Assembly: GCA_002435385.1 (NCBI GenBank)
Contig: DJMN01000039.1
Location: 1 to 11,590 of the forward strand
Source of the DNA: Patescibacteria group bacterium UBA6489
GTDB taxonomy: Bacteria > Patescibacteriota > Gracilibacteria > BD1-5 > UBA6164
Length of the DNA stretch: 11,590 nt
Reading direction: 5' to 3'
A model generated the notes under the pieces. That model was not told the origin of the DNA. It made no database searches and was given only the letters and a program-made list of their open reading frames with translations. Both the position numbers and the translations under genes were made by a program. Below are positions 1 to 7,858 of the stretch, piece after piece (position 1 is the first letter of the stretch; each line of letters starts with the position of its first letter).

Positions 1-38
1 ACACACTTTTTTGAACAGTCTCTACTAAACTTCTTTTG

Positions 39-3000
39 TTATATAGAATAACGCATTCTTACAACTTTATCAACTTCTCTATCATATGTTTTTTTATCAG
101 GAATTTTGAAGTTTATACTTAAGGCTCCAGCAACAGTTCACTGTGTTCAAAAACCATTTCAATTACGTCACATTATAAATTCAGAAACAATTCATTTTGG
201 AGTAACAAAACACCCTGCATGAGCAGTTTTTTTAGAAATACGCTTTTCTTCATAGTAGTCATTTACATCTATTCATAATTCTTTTTCTATATCAGCAAAA
301 TAGTCTCTCATTCTTTCTGATATCTCTTTATCTGAGTCTGCCTCATATCAAGGTTTCACTATAGAACGTTCATCAATAGACTTAGTTTTTCTTTCCCTAT
401 TATCATCTAGATATGTTTCATATTTTTCATCTAGGTAAACATTATCCATGATTATTTCAAGAAGAATCGCTTCATAAAGTAAGTTAGAAGATTTAAATCA
501 TTTTTTTATTCACTGAATAACAGAAGGAATTCAATATTTAGAATTTGTATTTTCAGGTAGTTCCTTATTAGTGTCTATTTCTAATTCTATAGGTTTTTTT
601 CAATATATAATATATGGCATTTCTTCTGTGCTTATATCCTGATTAAGAAATTCTTCACCAAAATAAGTTTCATAAAAATTTTTTCTATTATCTTCATTTT
701 TTCAAACATTATAAAGTATTAAATCAAAAAGTTTTAATTTTTTAATTTGTCTTCAATCTAATTTACTTGGTACCTCTATTGCAATAAAACTTTCTCAATT
801 TACTTTTACTTCAAAACTATCTAACTTTCAAAATTTCATTAATATCTCTTTTTTTGAAACTATCTCGATATCATCCATATTTAGACGTTTTAAGGCATTC
901 TTAAAAATTCTATCCTTTTCTTCGTCATCATTCATTTTCAATCATTTTATTTCTCATCCAATGGATTCTATAATTCAATTTTCTAAATAATTTCTTTTTA
1001 ATTCATTTCTAGAATTTCTTATAAAATTAGTAAGTCTTGTATTTTCTATTAATTTTTCTTTTTCCTCTTTGGCTTTTTTAGTGTTTTTTAATAGTCATCC
1101 TGTATCCATTGCTTCTATTTTCTTATAAAACTCTTCCCATTTCCCACCAAACTTAGCTATAGTATTTATTTCATCTATCATCTTTGCATACCAAAGGATA
1201 ATAGTTATACATTCTAGATTCCTATCTTCTATATTGTAATCCTTGTCTTTATTAATCATCTCCTCTACATATTTTAAAACCTCTAGTAATTCTAATAGAT
1301 TATCATCATTTTCAAAGTCTGTAAGTAATAAAATTTCTACTTCATTTTTTAAATTAGATATAAACTCTCTTTCCTGCTTTCATTTATCAATACTTTCTAA
1401 ATTATCAAAATCTTTTATCTCATCAGGATTTAAGGTTATTAACTGATTAGGGGAAATTATTTCAGGCTCTTTTTCTTTAAATTTACTTTCTGGATTGTAT
1501 CATAGTTCAGATTTTATATCACTTTCAGCAAAATAAGGATTTTCCCTTTTCAAATCTTCTAAATGCTCTTTTCATATAAGTCAATGTTTATTTAAAATTT
1601 GAATCAATAATAAAGTATCATCCCTAGTATATCAACCATTAGAAGTGAATTCTATCAGTCCTCTTTTTATAAAATTTGTAAATCAGATTCAAGATTCTTT
1701 AGCTCACCTTAATAATTCCATCATCTTTCAAGTCTCTAAAACTGCTTTTTGTAAATATACTCATGTTTTTCATTTAACCTTATGTCAGCTTCATTTTCAT
1801 ATGTAAGAATCTTCTATTTCATCTATAGCTTTTATCAAAGCATAGATGACTCAACCTTTTGATAACTCTTTTCTACTAATTCCATCGATGTATCATTCTG
1901 GTCTCATAAGCTGTACAATACAAGCATCATGCTTCTCACTAGAAGATAAATATCATAACTGCTTTCATATAAATATTCTTAGACAAGCTGATCATATATC
2001 CTCTCTATTTTCATCTTTTTCAGATACATTTCATGTTCATATTATAGAAGTTGTACGAATTTTAACTGCTATAGAAGGATCTTCTTGAGGGAAAAACCAT
2101 CCTGGTCTACGAGTAACCATTTCCTTTAGTCTCATCAGAGTTGCTTCTGGTATGAGGTTTATTTCATCTATAATAGGAATCTTTCATGAAGCCCAAGCTC
2201 TTAAAAGTAAACTAAGTTCTTTGGTTGTTTCTATTTTTCCTTTTAATTTAGAATACATAACTAAGTCTGAATTTGTTACTCATTCATGTCCTGATACAAC
2301 AGCACATTCACATTCTTCAAGCTCATCTAGAAGTTTACTTCAAGAAATTTCTACTATTTCTATATCATTTCTTTTTAAAGAATCTTCATTATCTCATTTT
2401 TCATTAACTACTCTAAGTACTTCTTCAATAATTTTTACAGCTTCTTTTGCTAACACTGTTTTTCATGTTCAAGTAGGTCAAGTTAAAAAAACATTTCATC
2501 ATAATAGTATTCTTTCTACTATTTGATTAATAACTTTTTTTCTAGAAGGAAAATTTATAAATCATCTAGTATCAAGTTCAAGTTTATACTTCTTTAAAAT
2601 ATAAAACCTATAAGCCATAGCAATTTCCCTAATACTTAATAATTCATCGAGTTTAACTTTTTCTCTATTTATATAGTCTTGTATTTGAGAAATTTTCGAT
2701 AGTTCAGCAGTATTCACAACTCTATATTCTGAATATGCAATTACTTTTATCTCTAAAATTGCATTTTCTAATATCTCTATATCTTTTTCTACTTTAAAAA
2801 CTTCTTCTAATTTTTCCTCTCATTTTTCTATAGCACTTATTCATTCTCTATTTTTTTCTAAGAACTTTTTGTATTCGTTAAAAACTCAAGGAGTTTCACA
2901 AAGTTCTTTCATCCTAGTAAAGAAATAATCTTCTTCGTTTATTTTATCTAAAAAACTTAATACATCTTCAGGACTTGATTTATTGTTAGATTTTTCATTA

Positions 3001-3467
3001 TTTTGGTTTATTTTTTTTAGAGCTTCTATATTCCCTTTTCAAACTTTATCTAATTCATCTATTTCGCTTTGTATTTCAGAAATTTGTAAAGATAATTTTT
3101 CTCTTTTTATAGAAATTTCCTCTTCTTTTTTCTTTATAAGTTCTAATAAATCCGCCTCTAGTCTGTTATTTTCAAATGGAAGGAACGATCAGTCAGAAAG
3201 AAAACAAAGCTCCTCTCAATCAATTATAACTGAAACCTCTCATACTGTTCACTCCTCTACTTCTTTGAGTTTTTTTGCTCATTCTCTTAAGTTATTTAAC
3301 TCTTCGTGTAATTTTTCTAGTTTCTGATTTTCTGATTCTGTAAATCTTAGTAATCCTTCTTGTTTTTCAGAGATACTTCACCGAAGTAAAGATGTAAATT
3401 CAACAAATCTATGCCTAAGTTGTTTCAAGTCCTTCAAATTTAGTGACTCATTTTTTAGTTCCATCAT
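39..3467 (-). CDS. Giant coiled-coil AAA+ ATPase of MoxR-like type (UGA read as Gly)
   Basis: Reading TGA as Gly gives one unbroken 1142-residue frame ending in TAA at 41-39; about 60 TGA codons lie inside it. The start is bounded by an in-frame TAA at 3470-3468 directly before two ATGs (3467 and 3464); AAGGA lies 5 nt before the first. Residues 1 to about 170 are charged and coiled-coil-like. The Walker A motif GPTGTGKT is at about 330-337, with Lys336, and all three glycines are TGA. The Walker B motif IIDE is at about 432-435, and a sensor-1-like GTGN is at about 477-480. A helical lid follows, then about 500 residues with no domain I recognise and a second coiled-coil-like stretch near 770-815. 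MoxR ATPases are normally 300-350 residues and act as ATP-driven chaperones with VWA partners. The divergent neighbour is a VWA protein, which supports that role. The client is unknown. No signal peptide is visible, so it is probably cytoplasmic. Confidence 0.88.
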
Positions 3468-3494
3468 TTAATTCCTTATCTATTAAATTATTAC

Positions 3495-3522
3495 TTTATA
3501 TCTTTAAATATAAAAATGTCAA
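3495..3522 (-). promoter_or_regulatory. Sigma-70-type promoter of the AAA+ gene
   Basis: On the minus strand a perfect -35 box TTGACA (3522-3517) is followed after 16 nt by TATAAA (3500-3495). This predicts a leader of about 20-25 nt before the ATG at 3467. The -35 box lies only 8 bp from the -35 box of the divergent VWA-gene promoter. Confidence 0.7.
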
Positions 3523-3530
3523 ACTTTCAT

Positions 3531-3558
3531 TTGACTTATTTTTCTTATATATTATATT
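3531..3558 (+). promoter_or_regulatory. Sigma-70-type promoter of the VWA gene
   Basis: TTGACT (3531-3536), a 16-nt spacer, then TATATT (3553-3558), followed by a short AT-rich leader of about 30 nt. No Shine-Dalgarno sequence is visible before the ATG at 3595. The 16-nt spacing matches the back-to-back minus-strand promoter. Confidence 0.6.
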
Positions 3559-3594
3559 GTTTTAATGAATTTCCTCTTTATTAACTAGTTAATT

Positions 3595-5763
3595 ATGCTA
3601 AGATTTAGATTGAAAGATAATGAAGATACAGAGCTAAAAAATAAAATTTCATTGGATGATATTCAGTGATTTATTGATGTATATTATTCAATATCATGAA
3701 TAAATATAATTACAAATAATAATAGTAGCTATCCTATAAAGATGGACTGTTGAAATGTGGTTGTAAATCTAGAATTGTTTAGAGAAGAATTTCTAAAAAA
3801 AGGTAATTCTGTAGAAAGTTTTATATATAATTTATTTTGTAAAGCAGAATATTTAAACGAAAATTATCTTCTGGAAAAATGAGAAGAAACTAAACAGATG
3901 AAGTTTCGATATGATAGAATTGAGAAATTTCGTAGAGCATGAAATAAAGCAAAAGCATTACACCACTTAGAAGATTCTTTTAGATTTTTATATTTTTATA
4001 AAAAAATCATCCAAAGCATATCAGCATTGGAGTTAGTATGAAAAGAAATTTTTGATAAGACCAATTTTAAAGACCAACCTAAACATTTACAGTTTCTAAA
4101 TGCCTTAGTAAGAGAAATAGCAATACCAGATGAAAAATGTATTATAGATGATAATATAAGAGCAATAGTAGACACTATACTTAGAACATGATTTATAAAA
4201 GATACTATAAAATGAGAACTTGTTTATAGAATAAGAATAATATGGAGAAGAATTGAACCTTTTTACATGGATTTCTTAGAAAGAGATATTAGAGATAATA
4301 AAGTTAATGAAGATGATTTATGAAGAGATGAAAATGATGATGAGGAAGAGGAAGAAGAACCTAATAAAGATACAGAGGAAGATAAAGAAGATATACCAGA
4401 AATGCCAGAAAGACCTAAGGAATACGAGAAGAGAGATTTACAAGAACCTTGATGATGAGGTGGATGATGAGAAGAATGAGAGCCATGAAAAAAGAAAGAG
4501 GAACCAGATTTCTTAGGTAATCAGTGAGAGTGAAATACTAAACCAAGTTGAACTGATGATGATTTATCCGAGCAGGATAATGAAAATCAGCAAGAACAAG
4601 AAACTAAACAAATGATTCCAGATTTTTCAGATGAAAATTCAGATGAAGATTTAGAATGAGAAGAGGAAAACAATCCATTTGATGATATATATGAAAATGA
4701 GGAGATTTCTGATATGTTACAAAATATGCCAGAATCTGAAACGGATGATTTTAAAGATAGTAATGATAAAGGAAATGAAAACACAGAGAATAAAGATACA
4801 AATACTATAAGAGATGGAGATAAAAAACAATATGAATATTTTTTAAAGGAACTTGAATGATTAACAGATTCTGAAACTTGAAAATCTATTTCAAAATCAA
4901 TTGCTGATTTATGCCTACAAGTAATTGCAAATAGGATAACAACAAAAAAGAATATAACTTGAACTTCTCGTCTGAGTAGTTGAAGAGATTTTTATGATCC
5001 CTCAATTCCTACTGCTGTAACGGATATAATAAACTGAAGAGAAATAGAAGATCCTTTTATGTGTCAAAGAATAAAGAGAAGAGAAAAAAAAGAAAATCTA
5101 CCTTCTGATATAGAACTGACTGTTATTTGAGACTGAAGTGGTAGTATGAATACTCCTGATGAAAAAAGGATTTATCAGAAATATAGCTTTTTCTCTATAT
5201 TTGAGTGATTTGAAGAATTTAAGCATCAAATATCTAGAATCAAGAAGAAATTGATTAAACCTATAACTGTTCATACAGAATGATTTATGTTTGTGTGAAA
5301 AAAACAAAAAAATCAGAGAAATAAATGAAGTAATGCTGAAGTAATAAAATTAAAAGAGTTGTGACCTGATTTATTAGAAGAAGAAAAAATTGAAGCTTTC
5401 AATGCCTTAGATAAGTGTAATTGAACAAAAACTAATGATTATGATTGAATACAAAGTGTTATAGAATATATGGAATGACAATCTGATGAATATAGAGAAA
5501 AAATTAAATCTGGTGAAATAAAAAAGATTGTTACTGTTTTAACAGATGGTGAATCTAGTAATAAGGTATTAATGAAAAAGAAAATTGCAGAATTAAGGTC
5601 ACTGTGAGTTATAGTTTATTGAATAGGTATTACTAAATCTGCAGGGGCTGTGGTTGAATTATTTGCTTCAGGTGATTCTGGTTTATGAAAATGACTTATT
5701 TGTGAAAATCCAACTAAGATACCAATGGTTTTGAGGAAGTTATTTGCTCCTCATATAAAATAA
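3595..5763 (+). CDS. VWA (MIDAS) domain protein with acidic Gly-rich linker, likely partner of the AAA+ ATPase (UGA read as Gly)
   Basis: The 722-residue frame ends in TAA. About 39 of its roughly 52 glycines are written TGA. An in-frame TAG at 3586-3588 bounds the start. Residues 1 to about 238 are mostly helical and contain no domain I recognise. Residues about 239-420 are a low-complexity linker rich in Asp, Glu, Asn and Gly, with a run of seven glycines at 286-292. The C-terminal third is a VWA domain. Its MIDAS motif is D513-G-S515-G-S517, a candidate MIDAS Thr lies at 611 or 613 (GTKT), and the second Asp is D651 in LTDGE. The order of helical region, acidic linker and C-terminal VWA recalls CobT and other VWA partners of MoxR-type ATPases. 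Such proteins bind metal at the MIDAS and dock to the ATPase or its client. The divergent AAA+ gene fits that pairing. There is no signal peptide or membrane segment, so it is probably cytoplasmic. The VWA call is firm; the client and pathway are unknown. Confidence 0.87.
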
Positions 5764-5778
5764 TAAAAATTATTATTT
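5758..5778 (+). repeat. AT-only perfect inverted repeat over the VWA stop codon
   Basis: AAATAATAA (5758-5766) and TTATTATTT (5770-5778) are exact reverse complements around an AAA loop and include the TAA stop. As a hairpin it would be weak, with A-T pairs only. It could slow transcription or mark the 3' end of the VWA mRNA, but no better terminator follows. Its right arm overlaps the -35 box of the next promoter. Confidence 0.35.
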
Positions 5779-5804
5779 GACAAATGGATACTATATTTTA
5801 TACT
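5777..5804 (+). promoter_or_regulatory. Strong sigma-70-type promoter for the 584-residue membrane protein gene
   Basis: A perfect TTGACA (5777-5782), a 16-nt spacer and TATACT (5799-5804) give an expected start near 5811. The mRNA would carry a leader of about 135 nt, far longer than those predicted for the recoded genes. Confidence 0.65.
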
Positions 5805-5834
5805 AACCTTGTTATTTAGTTCTTTAAAATTATC

Positions 5835-5913
5835 TTAACAGGTAATTCTCTGCTTTATTGAAGATGTCTGATTTTTAGATTGTCTTTAAAATGGTAGAGA
5901 GGTTGCCTGTTAA
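5835..5913 (+). promoter_or_regulatory. Structured 5' leader of the membrane protein gene
   Basis: TTAACAGG (5835-5842) pairs perfectly with CCTGTTAA (5906-5913). The helix continues through A-U and G-U pairs into TCTCT/AGAGA (5847-5851 with 5896-5900), making about 17 bp with one bulge. Inside it, TTGAAGA and TCTTTAA (about 5858-5864 and 5883-5889) can form a second 7-bp helix. The structure lies between the promoter and an AGGAG ribosome binding site at 5938-5942. It could be a cis-regulatory leader. I do not recognise a known riboswitch class, and no terminator or site sequestering the ribosome binding site is evident. Confidence 0.4.
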
Positions 5914-5919
5914 AGGCAG
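5908..5919 (+). repeat. Left copy of a 12-bp inverted repeat flanking the membrane protein gene
   Basis: TGTTAAAGGCAG here is the exact reverse complement of 7718-7729, just beyond the stop codon of the gene. The two copies bracket the whole standard-code ORF. The left copy overlaps the 3' arm of the leader helix. Confidence 0.45.
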
Positions 5920-5947
5920 TATAAGTTAATTCAATGTAGGAGAAACT

Positions 5948-7702
5948 ATGGATTCTCAAAAGGAAAAGAAAGGGATAGTGGAATCAGTGAAGAACTGGTT
6001 TCAAAAGACCTGGGAGTTTTTTACATCTCCAAAAATGAAAGGGGCATATAGCATTATTGCTACTATCGTTCTGCTCGTTTATATCTTTGTTGCAAAACCG
6101 ATTGTGTCCTTTGGTTTCATCGGACTCCCTGTTGTTATCCTTACTCTTTCTGCCTTCATCTTCATCTGGTGGAGGTGGAAAAGAAGAGTAATCTTCTGGG
6201 GATTGGTAATCTTACCTGTGTCCATCACACTTGGTCTTCCCCATTTATTCTCTATTCCAATGCTCTTTAGCGATAATTATGTTTCCATAATCGGGAACAT
6301 CAATCGATCTGATTTCGTTAAAGATATGGGAGAGCTAAAAGAAGGAAAGACTCCAAAAATCGACGTTTTGGAGGCTCAAAGACTCTCTGAAAAACGTCTA
6401 GGAGACGACCCAACACTTGATAGCGTTGCACAACTGGGTTATACGAACTGCCAATGGGTGGACGGTGAAGAAGTGTGTATAACTCCTGTTGAGTTCTCTG
6501 GCGGACTGCTTAAATGGTGGAAAAACAGAGACCTCAATTTGGGCTACATGGAGGTCTCCAGATACACAGGAAAGGCACGATATGTAAACACTTTCGATGG
6601 TACAAAGGAAGTGAACCTTAAGTATCAAGAAGGTGCATTCTTGTGGTATAACCTCTCTAGGCATCTCTACCTTCATGGTTATATCTTTGAGGGGATTGAA
6701 AAACCCCACTTAGAGTTGAGAGATGGAGATAGAAAACCGTTTTTAATCTCTCCCATATACAAAAAAGTCATGGGAATTATAAATGAGGTAGTCGGAGTTA
6801 TCTTAACCGATCCCATGACAGGAGAAAATGAATTCTATCGTGCTGGAGAAGAACCAGAGTGGGTTGACTCCATTCATCCTAACTCTTTTTTACATGAGCA
6901 GCTGAAACTTGCTCTCCGATACAAGGAAGGATGGAGAAACCAGTTAGAAACTGGTGCCAACAAAAACATAACCAAGCCTACTGATGGAAATAATTCTGTT
7001 GGAATGCAGAGGGGTATGTGGATGTATACCCATGCTTCTGGCATGGATGGACAAAACTCAGTTGGTTTCTATATGATTAATAAGAAGACAAAGGAGGTTC
7101 GTTTCTATCGGGAATCTGGTGCCACAGAAAAAGACATGATGGCATCTGCCCAAGGAATGGTTCAGGATATGGGATACCTACCAAGTTATCCTGTCCCTGC
7201 TGTATTAAAAGGTAATGTCATTGGGATAATCCCTCTGAAGGATAAACAGGGACTTCAAAAAGGCTTTTCAGTATCTTCAATCAATAATCATACAAAGATT
7301 GTTTATGCGGAGGACTCAGAAAGGGCGCTGTCAAATTACCTCTCAGAGTTCGGCTCTTCTGAAGGAAAATTCCAATTTGCAGGTAAGGTGTTCAGAATCA
7401 GCCATATTGGTTCTGGAAAATATCAACTAATGCTTGAGGGAACCTCTAAAATGTTTTTGTTGGGAACCAACATTGATTCAAAAGAAGTTCCTTTAACAAG
7501 GCAAGGGGACTGGGTCCTAGTCAGGTTTGACAGACCTGAAGATGCCATCATTAGCGTATCTCACTTTGAGAACGAGAATCTGACCTTCTCAGAAGGAAGT
7601 AAATTTTCCTTTGAGTTGACTGAACCTGAAGCTGTTCCCGTTACTGAGGAAGTGCAGGTTGAAGCTAGACCTGTTGTAGAACAGACTGATGTTGCTCCCT
7701 GA
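5948..7702 (+). CDS. Multi-pass membrane protein of unknown function, written in the standard code
   Basis: The 584-residue frame has no internal TGA. It starts 5 nt after an AGGAG ribosome binding site and ends in TGA at 7700-7702. After a short basic amphipathic N-terminus come about three membrane segments (about 34-52, 55-75 and 81-106), with a WWRWKRR stretch after the second. A large soluble domain follows, with Cys168 and Cys177. Segments resembling 'residue + TG/TK + beta strand' recur near 199-213, 283-298 and 371-388, vaguely PepSY-like. The tail (about 558-584) is acidic and proline/valine-rich. From memory it resembles uncharacterised bacterial membrane proteins, but I cannot name a family. 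Composition is foreign here: sampled lines are about 40-48% G+C against about 8-27% in adjacent recoded genes, and glycines are all GGN. Read with code 25, the terminal TGA would be passed and translation would run 38 further codons through the terminator to a TAG at 7817. It therefore looks like a gene from a standard-code organism. Confidence 0.9.
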   Translation: MDSQKEKKGIVESVKNWFQKTWEFFTSPKMKGAYSIIATIVLLVYIFVAKPIVSFGFIGLPVVILTLSAFIFIWWRWKRRVIFWGLVILPVSITLGLPHLFSIPMLFSDNYVSIIGNINRSDFVKDMGELKEGKTPKIDVLEAQRLSEKRLGDDPTLDSVAQLGYTNCQWVDGEEVCITPVEFSGGLLKWWKNRDLNLGYMEVSRYTGKARYVNTFDGTKEVNLKYQEGAFLWYNLSRHLYLHGYIFEGIEKPHLELRDGDRKPFLISPIYKKVMGIINEVVGVILTDPMTGENEFYRAGEEPEWVDSIHPNSFLHEQLKLALRYKEGWRNQLETGANKNITKPTDGNNSVGMQRGMWMYTHASGMDGQNSVGFYMINKKTKEVRFYRESGATEKDMMASAQGMVQDMGYLPSYPVPAVLKGNVIGIIPLKDKQGLQKGFSVSSINNHTKIVYAEDSERALSNYLSEFGSSEGKFQFAGKVFRISHIGSGKYQLMLEGTSKMFLLGTNIDSKEVPLTRQGDWVLVRFDRPEDAIISVSHFENENLTFSEGSKFSFELTEPEAVPVTEEVQVEARPVVEQTDVAP

Positions 7703-7717
7703 ATCCCCTACTTACTG

Positions 7718-7729
7718 CTGCCTTTAACA
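7718..7729 (-). repeat. Right copy of the 12-bp inverted repeat flanking the membrane protein gene
   Basis: CTGCCTTTAACA is the exact reverse complement of 5908-5919. It lies 15 nt after the TGA stop and overlaps the short tandem repeat at 7721-7745. Confidence 0.45.
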
Positions 7730-7745
7730 AAAACCTTTAACAAAA
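7721..7745 (+). repeat. Two direct copies of CCTTTAACAAAA
   Basis: CCTTTAACAAAA occurs at 7721-7732 and again at 7734-7745, one base apart, immediately before and merging into the A-tract of the terminator stem. Confidence 0.7.
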
Positions 7746-7773
7746 GAGCCCCCTGAGGAGGGGCTCTTTTTTG
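7742..7773 (+). terminator. Strong intrinsic terminator of the membrane protein gene
   Basis: AAAAGAGCCCC and GGGGCTCTTTT form a perfect 11-bp stem around a seven-base loop, followed by further T residues. It lies about 40 nt after the TGA stop. It is G+C-rich, unlike anything seen at the ends of the recoded genes. The symmetrical A-tract means it may also stop transcription coming from the right. Confidence 0.9.
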
Positions 7774-7796
7774 CGTTTTATATTACTTTCCTAATT

Positions 7797-7825
7797 TTGT
7801 ATTTTCAAGAAATTTGTAGTATAAT
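7797..7825 (+). promoter_or_regulatory. Probable promoter of the TPR/peptidase operon
   Basis: A perfect -10 box TATAAT (7820-7825) is preceded after 17 nt by a weak -35, TTGTAT (7797-7802). The expected leader is about 27 nt, AT-rich, with no Shine-Dalgarno sequence. The promoter sits just after the terminator at 7742-7773, so the operon appears insulated from the upstream gene. Confidence 0.5.
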
Positions 7826-7858
7826 TTTTTATATTAAATAAAATACTTATTTTTAGTT

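Noticed and set aside
39..3467. Plus-strand short ORFs within 1243-3327
   Set aside because: They are Ser/Phe/Ile-rich antisense shadows of the continuous minus-strand AAA+ gene, with no motifs or ribosome binding sites.
4307..5307. ORFs at 4307-4516 (+), 4587-4784 (-) and 5098-5307 (-)
   Set aside because: They are out-of-frame or antisense shadows inside the VWA gene, produced by its low-complexity Asp/Glu-rich linker and AT-rich sequence.
6398..6709. Minus-strand 103-codon ORF
   Set aside because: It lies wholly opposite the well-supported 584-residue membrane protein gene and shows no ribosome binding site or recognisable domain.
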